From: Pogona vitticeps
Taxonomy: Eukaryota > Chordata > Lepidosauria > Squamata > Agamidae
Length of the DNA: 64,000 nt
Assembly (NCBI RefSeq): GCF_051106095.1
Contig: NC_135783.1
Span: 183,102,947 to 183,166,946 of the forward strand
Reading direction: 5' to 3'
The position numbers and the translations under genes were made by a program. Positions within the stretch are counted from its first letter, which is position 1. The number at the start of each line of letters is the position of its first letter. Positions 22,032-33,289 of this stretch are shown piece after piece. The notes under the pieces are model-generated. The model did no database searches. It saw only the letters and a list, made by a program, of their open reading frames with translations, and was not told the DNA's origin.

Positions 22032-22289
22032 CTCTCTTCAGCCTTTTAATCAACTTCTTCCTGTGACCACTTGTCTTTAGCAGAAGTTGGAAAGTTCCTG
22101 CAAAAAAAGTAACGAGTTACAGTGTGAGCAGGCCCCGTTTCCCCCTCGATGACAAGACCACCAGTTGCTGCTTACTAATGGAAACTTCTATTAAACTTTA
22201 ACTCAAAACAGGCTTGGCCAACGGGACCGGTGTGCATCTCTCCAACAACCTCAGTCCCAACTTTGTCTTCCTGACGACAGTCCTTAATG
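22032..22289. other. No gene recognised
   Basis: Contains an AAAAAGTAACGAGTTAC word at about 22105, related to short motifs near 4975 and 24340. Confidence 0.35.
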
Positions 22290-23060
22290 CTTCTTAAGGC
22301 TGGTCACAGGCAGGTGGGAAGGAGCCCCACTCCTCCACTGATTCCAGCAGATGCGCTAAATGGGGTGCAGATGCAGATGCGCTAAACGGGGTGCCGCAAC
22401 AGAGGTGCTGGATGGAAACTCAGATCTGCCCTCACAGACCTGAAATGTGCAATGTGGCTCTGGTGTAGCCTTGGCAGCCCAGCTAGGCACACCCAGTCTT
22501 ATGCACCTGGAAGACTGCATGGTCCTCAGTGTGAAAGGCCAGGTTGATGCAGTTCATTGCGGGACGAGAGCCTGGGGGAGATGGCAGGTGAATGGGTCCA
22601 TGCGGCGGCTCCACGGAATGCCTGTCCAGTCCGCCAGGTGACCCCTTGGACTGGTCCTGGCTGTGGCCTCACCGTTGTCAACGTCAGGCCTGTCTTGGGT
22701 TCTCCAACCACCTCGTCCCTCTGAATCCAGACAGCTTCCTCCACAGGAGCCAGCAGGTTGGCCCACTCTCCGACCCAGTCCTCACAGTCTTCCAGCTGTC
22801 CGTCGAGGTGGTGGGGGTCCAGGTCACCTCCTCTGCCTGGCAGGCATCCCAGTCTACTGCGTTGGTCCAGGCTTCCCCTTGTCATCTGCTCAGCCCTCTT
22901 GATTCAGTTTCCCCACCATTGCCACTCCCGAGCTTCCCCCGGGTGCTTTGTGCAGTGGAGTGGCTCATTGGCACAATCAATGGGCAAGCTGCCCATGGTC
23001 AGTACTGAGGCATCTGAGGCGGGGTGCCCACTCGCAAGGAGACGGGTTTGGGCCATTGGG
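22290..23060 (-). other. GC-rich block, possibly an LTR-retrotransposon gag fossil
   Basis: GC content is clearly above the neighbours and both strands are open for 80-140 codons. The minus-strand product is rich in Glu, Asp, Trp and Pro (for example DCEDWVGEWANLLAPVEEAV), a texture seen in gag-like proteins of Gypsy-type elements. If so it is an old, isolated, broken piece without recognisable LTRs or pol. A 24-bp tandem duplication (GCAGATGCGCTAAA...) lies at about 22348-22395. Confidence 0.25.
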
Positions 23061-23382
23061 CTCCCGCCAGTCCTACATACAGGTATAGCTACAAGGCCAT
23101 AAAGTAGTTGATTGCTTGTTTAGTTATCATTTTCTTGGAAAGTAATTCTTCCTGTTTTCGAAACGAACTAACATATTACATTTTGTGATATTTTCTGGGG
23201 AGGGGGAAACAACACCTGGATTCTGCAAGCCATCAGCCTTTTGTGCAAAACACACTCATCCCTGCCTGTCTTGTTGTCCCTTAACTGATGCTGTGAGAAT
23301 TGCAAGAGAAAAGAGGAAGAGGTTTTTTTTAAAAAAAGATATTTTATAAGCTGGAAGCACTATATAGATGGTAAGTAATAAT

Positions 23383-23735
23383 AAAGGTAAAGGTAAAGGT
23401 TCCCCTTGACAATTTTTGTCCAGTCGTGTCCGACTCTAGGGGGCGGCGCTCATCCCGCTCTTCAAGCCATAGAGCCAGCGTTTTGTCCGAAGACAATCTT
23501 TCCGTGGTCACATGGCCAGTGCGACTTAGACACGGAACGCTGTTTACCTTCCCACCGAGGTGGTCCCTATTTATCTACTCGTATTTGCATGCTTTCGAAC
23601 CGCTAGGTTGGCGGGAGCTGGGACAAGCAACGGGCGCTCACTCCGTCGCGTGGATTCGATCTTACGACTGCTTGGTCTTCTGACCCTGCAGCACAGGCTT
23701 CTGCGGTTTAGCCCACAGCGCCACCACGTCCCCCT
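23383..23735 (-). mobile_element. Sauria SINE (tRNA head, Bov-B-type tail)
   Basis: Minus strand: a tRNA-like head with GGCGCTGTGGGCTAAACC, a central domain, and the tail GGGGAACCTTTACC repeated, shared with Bov-B LINEs. Flanks TAAGTAATAAT (23372-23382) and TACGTAATAAT (23736-23746) are a target duplication with one change. Bov-B is the presumed source of the reverse transcriptase. Confidence 0.9.
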
Positions 23736-23829
23736 TACGTAATAATATATGTAACAAATTATAATAAATAGCTCATGGGAAATGTAGTTGCTCAACAACA
23801 GATGTTGTTAGCCTTTTACCTGGGATTGA

Positions 23830-24016
23830 CCTGGGATGTTCAATTTTGTTTTAAATTTATTTAATTAATTTAAATATAGGTTTTGCCGGTTCAGCTAGAG
23901 ACAAGGTTTTGTTGTATTTGCTGCATTCATTGTGTTGTTTGTATGAATGTAATGATGCTTTGATATGTTGTGAACTACCCAGAGTGTGTTTGCACTGATG
24001 GAGCACTAGAGGAGTC

Positions 24017-24099
<83 letters not shown>
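23830..24099 (+). mobile_element. LINE 3' end with long (AAAT)n tail
   Basis: GTTGTGAACTACCCAGAGTG is the 3' terminal block of L2/CR1-like LINEs. It is followed by GAGTCTAAATAAAT and about 85 bp of AAAT repeat (24014-24099), a tail that has expanded as a microsatellite. Confidence 0.6.
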
Positions 24100-24850
24100 C
24101 TTATAGTCACAATAACAATAGTCAACAACATTGTGGTGTCATACCTATTCCTACAATGCACTACTTTTTTGAAGACATAGTGAACATTTAATCCCCATGA
24201 TGTTCATTCCCCCCATGCACTATTTGATGATATGCTATACCATTTACACTGCAAAAGGATTAATGCCATTCCCTTTTATATCACAATTGTTGTGTAACAT
24301 AGCTTTTCCTCTATGACCGGGAAAATGCATTACTTACAAGTAACTAATCATCAGTAACTAGTTACTTCCAAGTGCTGGTCTTCCATTACTAAAGGTTTCT
24401 GCTTCATGGATGCCTCCAGAACGTTGTCACAAGAACCATGGTAAATTAGCTTTGTAATCCACTCCAAGGAAACATGCATAGTAGGTTTTTCCCCTCCTAC
24501 ATAAATTAGTACTTAGTCTGTTCAAGAGGATAATTACTTTGAACAGAGTATTCCCTATGAAGCATGCCTGGAACAGGATCAAACTTCACATGCCACACTG
24601 TCAGAATGCATACTGGAGGAGGCTCACAGCTGGATTCCTCATCTTCCCTCTGTACTACAAAACTAAAAAGCTACGCGTCTCACCTCTTGTCTCTTCTTGC
24701 TTAGCTTTGTCTATCATTCTGCTACAGTTTCTATTTTAGGGGGAGGAAGGCAAAAAAAATTAAAAATAGTGATTCCGCTACCTTGTACACATTGAATCAA
24801 ATTTTTAAAGACTCTTTGGAATACTCAGGGAGCTCCGATGTCCCTCTCCA
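24100..24850. other. No gene recognised
   Basis: Unique DNA. The piece near 24335-24380 (AGTAACTAGTTACTTCCAAG) matches a piece near 4985. Confidence 0.35.
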
Positions 24851-25145
24851 GGGCTGGCCCTCCTCTTGGGCATAGTGAGGCCTAACAGGTCGCCTTGGGT
24901 ATCATGGAAGGACAAGAGATTATTAGGAAATACATTTGTTACAGTTTTATTTACTTACTTGGTTTGTTTGTTTAATAGGCTGACTTTTTCTCAGGACTGA
25001 AACCCAAGGCAGGCTGCTGCACTGCTACATTTCTACTGACAAGGGCGCTTCACCGTTTGTACCAAAATAAAACCACTCACTTGAGGTATTGTGCCCCTTG
25101 ATTTGGTCTCTATGTGTGCATCAAAAATGTCTTGGGCTGGCCCTT
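24851..25145. mobile_element. Possible DNA element with GGGCTGGCCC ends
   Basis: Starts CAGGGCTGGCCCTCC and ends near GGGCTGGCCCTT, so its ends are roughly inverted. A related left end occurs near 14185. No coding capacity. Confidence 0.3.
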
Positions 25146-26194
25146 GACCTCCCCAACGCAAGGAGCGCAATGGAGTGACGTTATGAGGTAATAATTTGAG
25201 ATGCCAGATGTAGAGGCCTTACCTGGACTTGTCTGTTTAGATGCTAATGTGTGTCCAGCCACTTCACAAGGTAAGAAACAGGGTCTGCTGGAACTGAGCA
25301 CCCTCCTGTTTGTCATTCTACTGAGTTGATGCTCCGGACATCAGCACTAGAGTCTTACCACGGTGGCATCACCAAAAGGATAAATAAGTGCCAGTCTGTA
25401 CACCACGCAAGAACAATTGACTGTCTCCATTTAAGGTTTCCTTGAAAAAACAGTAAACATGTATAGATTCACTTTTAAAGGTTTCTTATGTATGCAAATG
25501 TAATATAATGTTAGCTCCCCAGACCATGACAAACTTTATCCTCAAGTTAACAGAATCTGGTGTGTAAAGGCTACCGTCTTGTTGCTATTGTTGTTTTATT
25601 CCATATCATTGTTTTGATTCCAGAAGTGTCCTTGCTGATTCTTTTAGTCATTTGGTAATGTCACCTTTGGTCCAGCCCTCCCTCCCTTTGTTCAATACTT
25701 TAAAACAACCACCATCTTACTCACAGCTGGGCCTTTCATTTCCTTCTGTTGACTGGGATTAAAGTCTCTCTGCAGGTGGTTGCCCTAAATGTGCAGGGCA
25801 ACCTTCCTGCCACCAGAACAGGAATTCTGGTCAACCCCACTGCACTGCCTTTGAGGTTCCTGGCAAGACAAAAGGGGTTTGGCCAAAGAAGACGCTGTAA
25901 TTTTCAGATTTGCAAACTGTGCTCAGAAAAAGTTCCAGGAATTCTGGGTGTGATTGTCCCAGAAGTAACTTTTCTAAGTTGTGTTAGCCTCAGGAGACTT
26001 GTGCAAGGAAGTGGTTTCCAGTATAGCTAAGGTGATGCAGGCTTCCTGCCTGGGGCTTGTGCTATATTTATGAATTGCAATTGCAGTGATACATGTGGTT
26101 ATTTTGGGGTCTCCAGGCAGTGACTGAGGGGCCTCATGTTATCTCCGTTTTCTTGTCAGTCTGAAGTGTAAGAGCCACAGATTCCAGCACCACG
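25146..26194. other. No gene recognised
   Basis: Unique DNA. The 93-codon frame at 25749-26030 shows no family features and lacks obvious splice sites. Confidence 0.4.
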
Positions 26195-26335
26195 GGTGAG
26201 GAATGAGTGACCTTGTGGACGATGCTGCAGCTCCCATCGTTGTCATTCCTCACTATTGTCTTTGTTGCCTAGGGCTGATGAAAGTTGCAGTCCGACTACA
26301 TCTGGAAGGCCATACATTTCCCAACCCTGCACAAC
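26195..26335. mobile_element. Degenerate palindromic MITE
   Basis: Contains GCAGCTCCCATCGTTG, then AGGGCTGATGAAAGTTGCAG, then ACATCTGGAAGGCC: both arms of the snapback family with many changes. Confidence 0.5.
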
Positions 26336-27189
26336 ACTACGTGGCCTTGATCCAGCTTGTTCTGCTCGGTAGTAGAAGCAGCTGGGCATAGGAAGCTAAA
26401 CATGGGCTGCTCTAGGTTAGGAAACCAGCTGAGAAGCACCACTGAGCCTTTTCCTTCTGACCCCTGACCTGCACAATGGGATACAGCACATTCTAGCCTC
26501 TGCAGGTTTAAGTTTAACCATTAGATGTTTCTATTTAGAAATGAGACAGAGTCTAGAATCAGGTAAATTGAAGCATGAATTGATCCAAGCTTCACCTGTG
26601 AAAATGCTTTCAAATCTATTTCCAAGCATGCAGTTGTTTTTGGTACATTACAAAAATCATGCTTAAAATGTGAAAGACCTCAGAATTAAGCATTCACTAC
26701 TGGGACAAACTCCGGGGTGTTTCTGTGTTCTTTGTTTTCTGTGTTTGTGAAGAGGGTGATGTGGGTGTAGGGAATTTAATCCCTCCATTGGGGCCTCTCA
26801 TCACAGACAGAGAAAACCCTAACTGCTAGCAAGACATGCCAATTCCTTTTTTCTCCCTCTGAGGGAAATAGGGGAGGCCACCTACCTCCACAACATGCTG
26901 GGCTTCACTTTCGCCAGAACATCTCTTCAACCCTTCCTCATCACCAGGAGGATCCATATCAAAGGCCCAGACCCCACGGGGTTCATTAGATGGCGTTTAT
27001 AGTTCCTGCAACTTCTTGGAGAATGGGTAGTTTTACTCACAAAGGAAAGAAGCTGCCCTGGCTGTCATTTCAACCCTCTTTCCAAACTAGGAGATTGCTG
27101 ACAGGAATTAAAAACAATAACATGTGGCTTCTTCTACATGGAATCTAGATCCCAAAAAGAACTGAGAATGCAGCCGGTTTTTCACAATG
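26336..27189. other. No gene recognised
   Basis: Unique DNA without recognisable repeats or exons. Confidence 0.4.
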
Positions 27190-27350
27190 ACACAAGACTT
27201 AAAAGATAATGCGGTACAGTGGTTAGAGTACTAGATGGGGACTTAGGAGATCCGGGTTCAAATCTTCTGTAGGCAATGTCTGGCTAGTCACTTTCTTTCT
27301 ATGTGCTTTACCTCACTGGACTGCTGTGAGGATAACATGGAGAGGCAGAG
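27190..27350 (+). mobile_element. tRNA-derived SINE, GTGGTTAGAGT family
   Basis: CGGTACAGTGGTTAGAGTAC (A-box region), then the B box GGGTTCAAATCTT, then GGACTGCTGTGAGGATAACA. This is the most intact copy of the family in the window. Confidence 0.7.
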
Positions 27351-28148
27351 ACTTGTCTATTCCAAATCTTTTGCTCACTGAAAGTAAACCAAAGTACAAA
27401 TATAAATGATGACACGATGTGTATGCATTAATTAGCATTAATTTTAATTCAATGGCAGGCAGGTGAGCAAATGCTCCAGGTGTTTTAGAAATGTCATTGA
27501 TTCGAAAAAGTAACATAAGGGTGATAATTTAAATTTGACTCATTGCACAGATTTGAGATATTTTTTTAATGAGACAATTGCTTTATATTTGGTGAATGTT
27601 ATAGAATATTAATTCCCATAACATTCAAGACATTAATTCCAGTGTTATTACTTCCTAGTGGTGGGAAAATTATGACAACTGAAGAACACTGTACTTGCCT
27701 GTCTTCCCCCCTCCCCCCCAGGTATATGTATGTCTTTAGCAGTCCTGGAAGGTCTTCTGATACATGAGCAAACTCTGCACTCATTTTGTTGCTTTTTGAT
27801 ACAACCAGAACTCCCCTTCCACCAGTGTAGCCATAGGACAGGGTGTGGTGGTCCACAATGTAATATTTTCAAGCCCTGCTACTGCTACCAATTGATGCCC
27901 TTCCTTCTCCTGCTGCCTTAAATTGCAGCACAGGGGCAGGCAAACTGCAGCCCACGGCTGGCATGCAAACTCCACCCCACCTCTGGACTATTCTGTGCCC
28001 CCCAGAGCCGCTGAAGCACCTTTTATGTTTTTTATAGAATCCCTCTAAGATGATCCCCTCCTTTTTAGGATCAGTGCTTTTGCAATGATATTCCCCAAAT
28101 TCCACATCTCTCAGAAAGGAAAACTTGAAAAAAAATCTCCCCATCCCA
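27351..28148. other. No gene; homeodomain-rich AT patch and hAT scrap
   Basis: GCATTAATTAGCATTAATTT at 27425-27444 holds clustered TAAT words. A C-run lies at 27706-27719. From about 27928 CAGGGGCAGGCAAACTGCAG looks like the left end of a Charlie-type hAT element. Confidence 0.35.
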
Positions 28149-28190
28149 CATTCTCAGGACTTGAGCCGCCTGTAGAAAGTCCTGAGAATG
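28149..28190. repeat. Perfect 14-bp inverted repeat
   Basis: CATTCTCAGGACTT (28149-28162) is exactly complementary to AAGTCCTGAGAATG (28177-28190) around a 14-base loop. Confidence 0.9.
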
Positions 28191-28357
28191 GAAGTCTGGT
28201 CCTTCGAATCCTGGAACATGTCCTGTACTATACAAAGATCGCCACACCCATCAGTACCATTCCAAGCAGTCTGAGTGGCCAGCAGCAGTTTCTTGCTCAT
28301 CTCTATTAGTATATGATTGGTATGAATATTGGTCTGGAACTTTTAGTGCATATGCAT

Positions 28358-28500
28358 GTATATAATGTGTGTCATCAAGTCAATTCCAACTTATGGCAAC
28401 CCTTTCTGGGTTTTTTTTTAGGGAGAGAATACACAGAAGTGGTTTACCAATCCCTCCTTCTGGGGGCACCCGGAGTGTTTTTCTTTCCTTTTCTATTCCT
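28358..28500 (-). mobile_element. SINE 3' part, GACTTGA-tail family
   Basis: Starts GTGTCATCAAGTCAATTCCA on the plus strand, the reversed SINE tail. The tRNA head is missing, so it is truncated where the CR1 fragment begins. Confidence 0.6.
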
Positions 28501-28502
28501 CT

Positions 28503-30060
28503 TCAGAGTACTGGTGGGATGGATGTGAAGACGCTCTGGGCTCCCCAAAGAGCCTTGAATTTCCTTCCCAGAACTTCAAAGTCTGACATGATTTCTTCAT
28601 AGTTCCTCTTGGCTGTGTCATTTATTCCCTCGTTGGTGAGAAGAAAAAGATAGGCATCTGTGGGTTTTATGAACAATGGCGGTTCTGTTGTCACATCCTG
28701 AATCAGTCCTCCAGGGAGATACCTGGTGAGTCCATGGATCTAGTAGGAGGCCATGCAGTCTCCTACTGCGCTTCATTGAAAATGAGACTGGGTCTTGTAT
28801 TAATTTGTGCTAAAAAAAAACGCATTAGGGCTTTTTTTCAGGGAAATTTTTTCCATGTACAACCATCTACATGTATTCAAATACAGCCATGTCATCTTCT
28901 TCTGGTTGCTGCACAATGGTGGAGGGTGGGGTTTCACTTAACTAGGTCTTATTTTGGGGGTAGGGCTTATATTACGAGCATCCTGAAAATCATACTAGGG
29001 CTTATTTTCAGGTTAGGTCTTATTTTTGGGGAAACAGGGTACTCTAATGACTCTTCTCTTCTTTTTGTAGGGCGTGGGTTCAGTGACTTTGTTGACTGAG
29101 CTTCAACCTCTCTTGTGTCTTCCTGTGAAGTCTCTTGTATGCCTTCTTCTTGCTAGAGACTCCTCTTCAAGAATCTGAGCCTGGCTTTGCAGTTGCAGGG
29201 GTGAAGAGTCTCTTTTCCTTCTTCTGCTCCTCACAGCGACTCTTTTCCATGGGGCTTCCTCCACTATGTTGATTCTCTCCTCAGCATTCTCTTCCTCTAT
29301 GTTGTCCTTCTGTTTTTCCACCTCCAGGGCCTCCCTTGGTGGTGGCTGCTCAAGAGTTCTATCTGTGTAGTCATCAGTCTACTCTGATGGCCTTAAATAT
29401 GGCCACTTGCTGCTCCAGCACTTTGACTTTTTCTTTCACTTTTTCTTCACTTGCTGCATGTGAACACTGTGCTGTTCTCAGGCACAAAGACAAACATTGT
29501 GCACACTCTTCAGGTCACCATCACTGAAGTGTCTCTTCTCTCTCCCCCCCCCCCCAATAATCCCTGTTGCCTTCTTACTTTTTTCTATTTGTCTGTGTGT
29601 GCCCTTTCCTTTGGCTTGTCTGCCTTGGAGGATGCTGGGCAAGTCCATTGCCTGCCTTGGTCTCCCCTTTTCTTTTTTCTCTTCCTGCAGTTGACCCTTT
29701 CCTTAATACCTATCCCCTGTCAAACTCTTGTTAGCTCTCCCTGGCTGGTCACTCCCTGGGATCTGTCTCAGTTTTATTCCTCTGCTGTGCTCTGTTAGCA
29801 ATCAGCAACAAAAAAGTCTTCCCAGTACAGTATTCCCAGATGCTACTTACAGCTCTCAGGAGTTATTAGGCCATGCCTCTGTCCCTTAAATTGAGCAGAC
29901 ATGTTTCTGAATGGGGGTTTCTCAGGGGTTATTCTAGGTCACTTGCTGTTGTTAATCTAAATCACTCACCTCTCTGCCTTCATCTCCCTTTTCTTTGGTC
30001 TCTTCCTGCGGTTGACCCTTTCCTTACTACCTCTCCCCCACCTTCACACATAGGTAGTAT
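28503..30060 (-). mobile_element. CR1 LINE 5' part: ORF1 with esterase domain
   Basis: Read on the minus strand from right to left: a 5' UTR-like region (about 30060-29560), a Cys/His segment followed by a coiled-coil-like stretch (about 29530-29390), a basic block (WKRVAVRSRRRKRD, 29103-29321), and an SGNH/esterase-like part (GINDTAKRNYEEIMSDFE, 28503-28694). CR1 ORF1 proteins are known to carry such an esterase. The 3' part of the element is absent. A MITE splits ORF1 at 28768-29039. Frame breaks show it is inactive. Confidence 0.7.
28768..29039. mobile_element. Mariner-like MITE nested in CR1 ORF1
   Basis: The right end GGGGAAACAGGG is followed by TA. The interior repeats GGGCTTATTTTCAGG and AGGTCTTATTTT in both orientations, as in a common sauropsid MITE. 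The left end is diverged (ATTGAAAATGAGACTGGGTC). Confidence 0.65.
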
Positions 30061-31263
30061 GATATTTAGTCCACAGGTTTATATACACAGTGTATATAGT
30101 TATGGGGCTGAGACAGAGTGAAATGCAACACTGAAGATGACAATAGCATGATTAATATGCGGAATGGACCCTCAAAGTGATAATGGCCTTATTAACACAG
30201 GTAATTACACTTCAAAGCATTCATTGCAGAAACATCGCTGGCCATAGATAGAGCTAATATTCTAACCATGGCTGAACTGTTTATTGACACACCACGTCTA
30301 TACTTTTTGGAACCTGTACATTTTTGTTCTGGAAAGAATTGATGCTGTTAAAGTTCTTAGTGTTCTTGGTGGTGTCCATGGCAGCCTGGGGCTGTGGATT
30401 TGAAATGCTTTATTTTTGTCCTTTTGTCCTTTAAAAAGGTATGGTAGTGCTTCCCCCCCCCCCCCCCATTATGTAACCACTGTGACATTATTGCTTCTTT
30501 GGCAGACGTGGCTGAGCCAGGGCTCCATTTTTCCCATGTGAGAAACTGGTTGTGATATCACTACTGAAGAAGAATTGCTTCAAAGACACTAGTATTCATT
30601 TCCTAAGCAATTTTGCATGTTTGTGCACACTTGAGTGGTAAGAAGCAGCTTATTATTAAATTTGGGAGCTTTGTACAGCATTTGTAGAATTATTGTTTTT
30701 TTTACTCATTTGAGGCACATTTTCTTTCCTCAGAGATGCACTTGGTACACTCCCTATGCTTTCTGTGCAATACTGCAACATAAAAAATTGTAGACATCTC
30801 TGTTGAAAGACAAAAGCAGAAGAGAGGGAATGCAGACAAAATAATTTATCTAGAGTGTCTCCTTGAGCCAGCATTGTTTACTCTGTATTTATATTGGCCG
30901 GAATCCTGTAAATTACCTCTACAAAGGTAATGCAAATGGCATAATTTATGAAGGCAAATTGAGTCAACTAGGGAAATTGCCTTAGACATTATCTATTGTG
31001 ACTCAGCAAGCAACAAATAATGTCTACGGTGATTTCTTGAGGCAATTTGCCTCTAAAAGTTACACCTATCTGTTGTGCAGTAATAAAATCCCAGATGGAT
31101 TTTGGCCATTATTTTGGTGTTATATGACAGATGAGCAGATTCCCCTGAAGGAAACACCAATTATTTGTTCCTGCAGACAGCACAGTACCAAAATAAGTAA
31201 GGCTGGCTTTACCATCAGGGAGACTGAAGCAGCTTCTTTCAGTGACAGATACTGGCTGAAATC
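30061..31263. other. No gene recognised
   Basis: Unique DNA with a C-run at 30453-30467. The 93-codon frame at 30998-31279 has no recognisable features. Confidence 0.4.
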
Positions 31264-31388
31264 TTGTTGCTTAGCATAGTAAGTTTCAACCATTGAATCA
31301 GTGGGGATTCTAGACCCAAGTCCTCTATAAGTTCCATTGATTCAATGGGCCTTTTCTAGTTGTGATTTACTACACTAAGCAACAGGAG
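31264..31388. mobile_element. Small MITE with inverted ends
   Basis: The left end CTTGTTGCTTAGCATAGTAA mirrors the right-end complement CCTGTTGCTTAGTGTAGTAA. Inner arms CATTGAATCAGTGG and CATTGATTCAATGG pair as well. A related copy lies at about 46205-46330. Confidence 0.65.
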
Positions 31389-32962
31389 TTCAGCCATTAC
31401 AAGGCAAGGGGCCACAGCACACTGTGGGGGAAGACAGAGCTATAGATACCAGGCAATTTCTGCCCAACCCCGTTAAGCTACCCCTTTTCCCTTGGGGATG
31501 GTGGAGGGCACTGCGTCATCACTACTGCTGAAGTAAGATTTGACTGCGAGTCTGGTCAACTTTTGTACATCATCTTGTACTTTGCCTTAGCTGACAATTT
31601 GTCTCAGGCTAACTCTTCAACTCAGGTTGGACTAAGGTGGTGCCTTACATTTCCCTTCTCATTATTTGAAAATAAAAGTATTGGACATCAACATTGATAC
31701 AACAAAGGTCATTGCACATGATTGTGCCAAGAACGGGAATGATAGGCAAGCTGGGTCTGGAGTCGGCATGACATAGAGCAATACATGTGCTTTGAAGTCA
31801 TGTCATGTTTTAATCCATATCATCCCAATCGTCTCATAAACATTTTTGGTTTAAGAATTGCATTCGATAGTTGTCATGTTTACAATTAGATTTCATCTCA
31901 CAAAGTGGGAGTGGGGGAGGCAATTTAGCTCTTTTGCCCTCCCAGCTACAAGCATGGATTGTAGCCATCATTTCTAAATATGAGATTGGCAGTGGCACCA
32001 CAACTTTTTCTCACCCTGTGGGAAATTTGTCAAACTGCCAAGTGCTGGTGTGGATCAGAGGCCAGGAGATTCTCCCTTCGAGAGGCTGTTGCCCCAGTTT
32101 CCTGTCTCAACTGAACTGGTTCTTTCAAACATTGGTATATGGCCTTCTCAAGCTGTCACTCTCGTGGGGCTCATCAGAACAGGCAGTGATTCCATTGCTT
32201 AAGTAATCTTCCCACTTGTTGACCAACGCAGGCTTCCACAGTTGGGAGTAAATTAATTTACTGCCGTGTTTCTTCCATGGTAGGTGAAGAAGAATACCAC
32301 TGTGCCACTGAAGGAATGGCTTGACTGATTTTCTAGATCTGTATAAATACAAAGCTATCTGATATGGTCCACCCCCCAAAAAAAATCTTTTGTGGGGTCA
32401 GGGAATTAAAGCATTAACAACTGAACAGGATATTGTAAAGTCAGCAGGTTTATATGGCTCTTGATGAAAGTGACCAAAATGTGCTAAATCCTGGCTATCA
32501 AAACATAAGTGCAGTATGATGTTTCTGGTAGGTCTTGGTTTCCACCAAGATAAGATAAGGATCTGCACAAGTGCAGAATATGGGAAGCAATAAATGAATG
32601 TAATCTTGTCATGCTGAGTTAACCACTTACTCTTGGGAGTCTTGGATCCTTAGTGCCTTCTTGAAAATGGAAAGGTCCCTTCCACTTATGGAAAGGGTTC
32701 CAATCCAAGGCATGTTCCCACTGGTGGATGCTTTCATGGCAATTTCTGCTGATTCTCTCTTCTCATTGCAACCTGCAGTGCCGCCCTCCAGGCTCTTTCA
32801 GCCTCCCGGAGGAGCCTTTCAAAAGGTACCCAAGAATGAAGAGGGGAGGTGGACTTCGCAGAAACGTCATCCTTCTTTCAAGTGGGAGTGCCCCTTAACC
32901 AGGTTCAGTTTATATGAATGCGGGATCCAGACCATAATCTACACCACTGTGTGCTGTACGTA
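31389..32962. other. No gene recognised
   Basis: About 1.6 kb of unique DNA. The 100-111 codon frames at 31871 and 32661 have no family features. I see no SINE or MITE ends. Confidence 0.4.
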
Positions 32963-33123
32963 ACTGCTGGATAGCTTAGTGGTTTAGGTATCTGGCTGCA
33001 AAATGGTTTAGCATCTGGTTGAAAGTTCAGTTCCCCCCATTGTGCCTCCTTGACAGGGACTGGACTGGATGATCCGTAGGGTCCCTTCCAGCTCTGCAAT
33101 TCTAAGATTATAATGATAAAATT
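32963..33123 (+). mobile_element. tRNA-derived SINE with CR1-like tail
   Basis: Head ACTGCTGGATAGCTTAGTGG, then CTCCTTGACAGGGACTGG and GGGTCCCTTCCAGCTCTGC, with an ATTCTAAGATTATAATGA tail. An internal duplication of the TTTAGG..ATCTGG piece is visible near 33007. Confidence 0.7.
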
Positions 33124-33289
33124 ATCCCTAAATGAGATTGGAGTATTCTTTGATTCTTCTTCTTTTAATATCTCATAAAAATATACAGAATGCCTTACAT
33201 AACAACTATTTAATATGAAAAAAATGATGTCATTGTGGATTGGATTCATATGTTCTCTTGAAAACAGCATTTCATGAGTCATTTTTTGG

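Noticed and set aside
22592-23008. 138-codon plus-strand frame
   Set aside because: Antisense of the GC-rich block. High GC removes stops on both strands and no family was recognised.
24014-24099. CRISPR-like array
   Set aside because: A plain AAAT microsatellite at a LINE tail, without spacers. The organism is a vertebrate.
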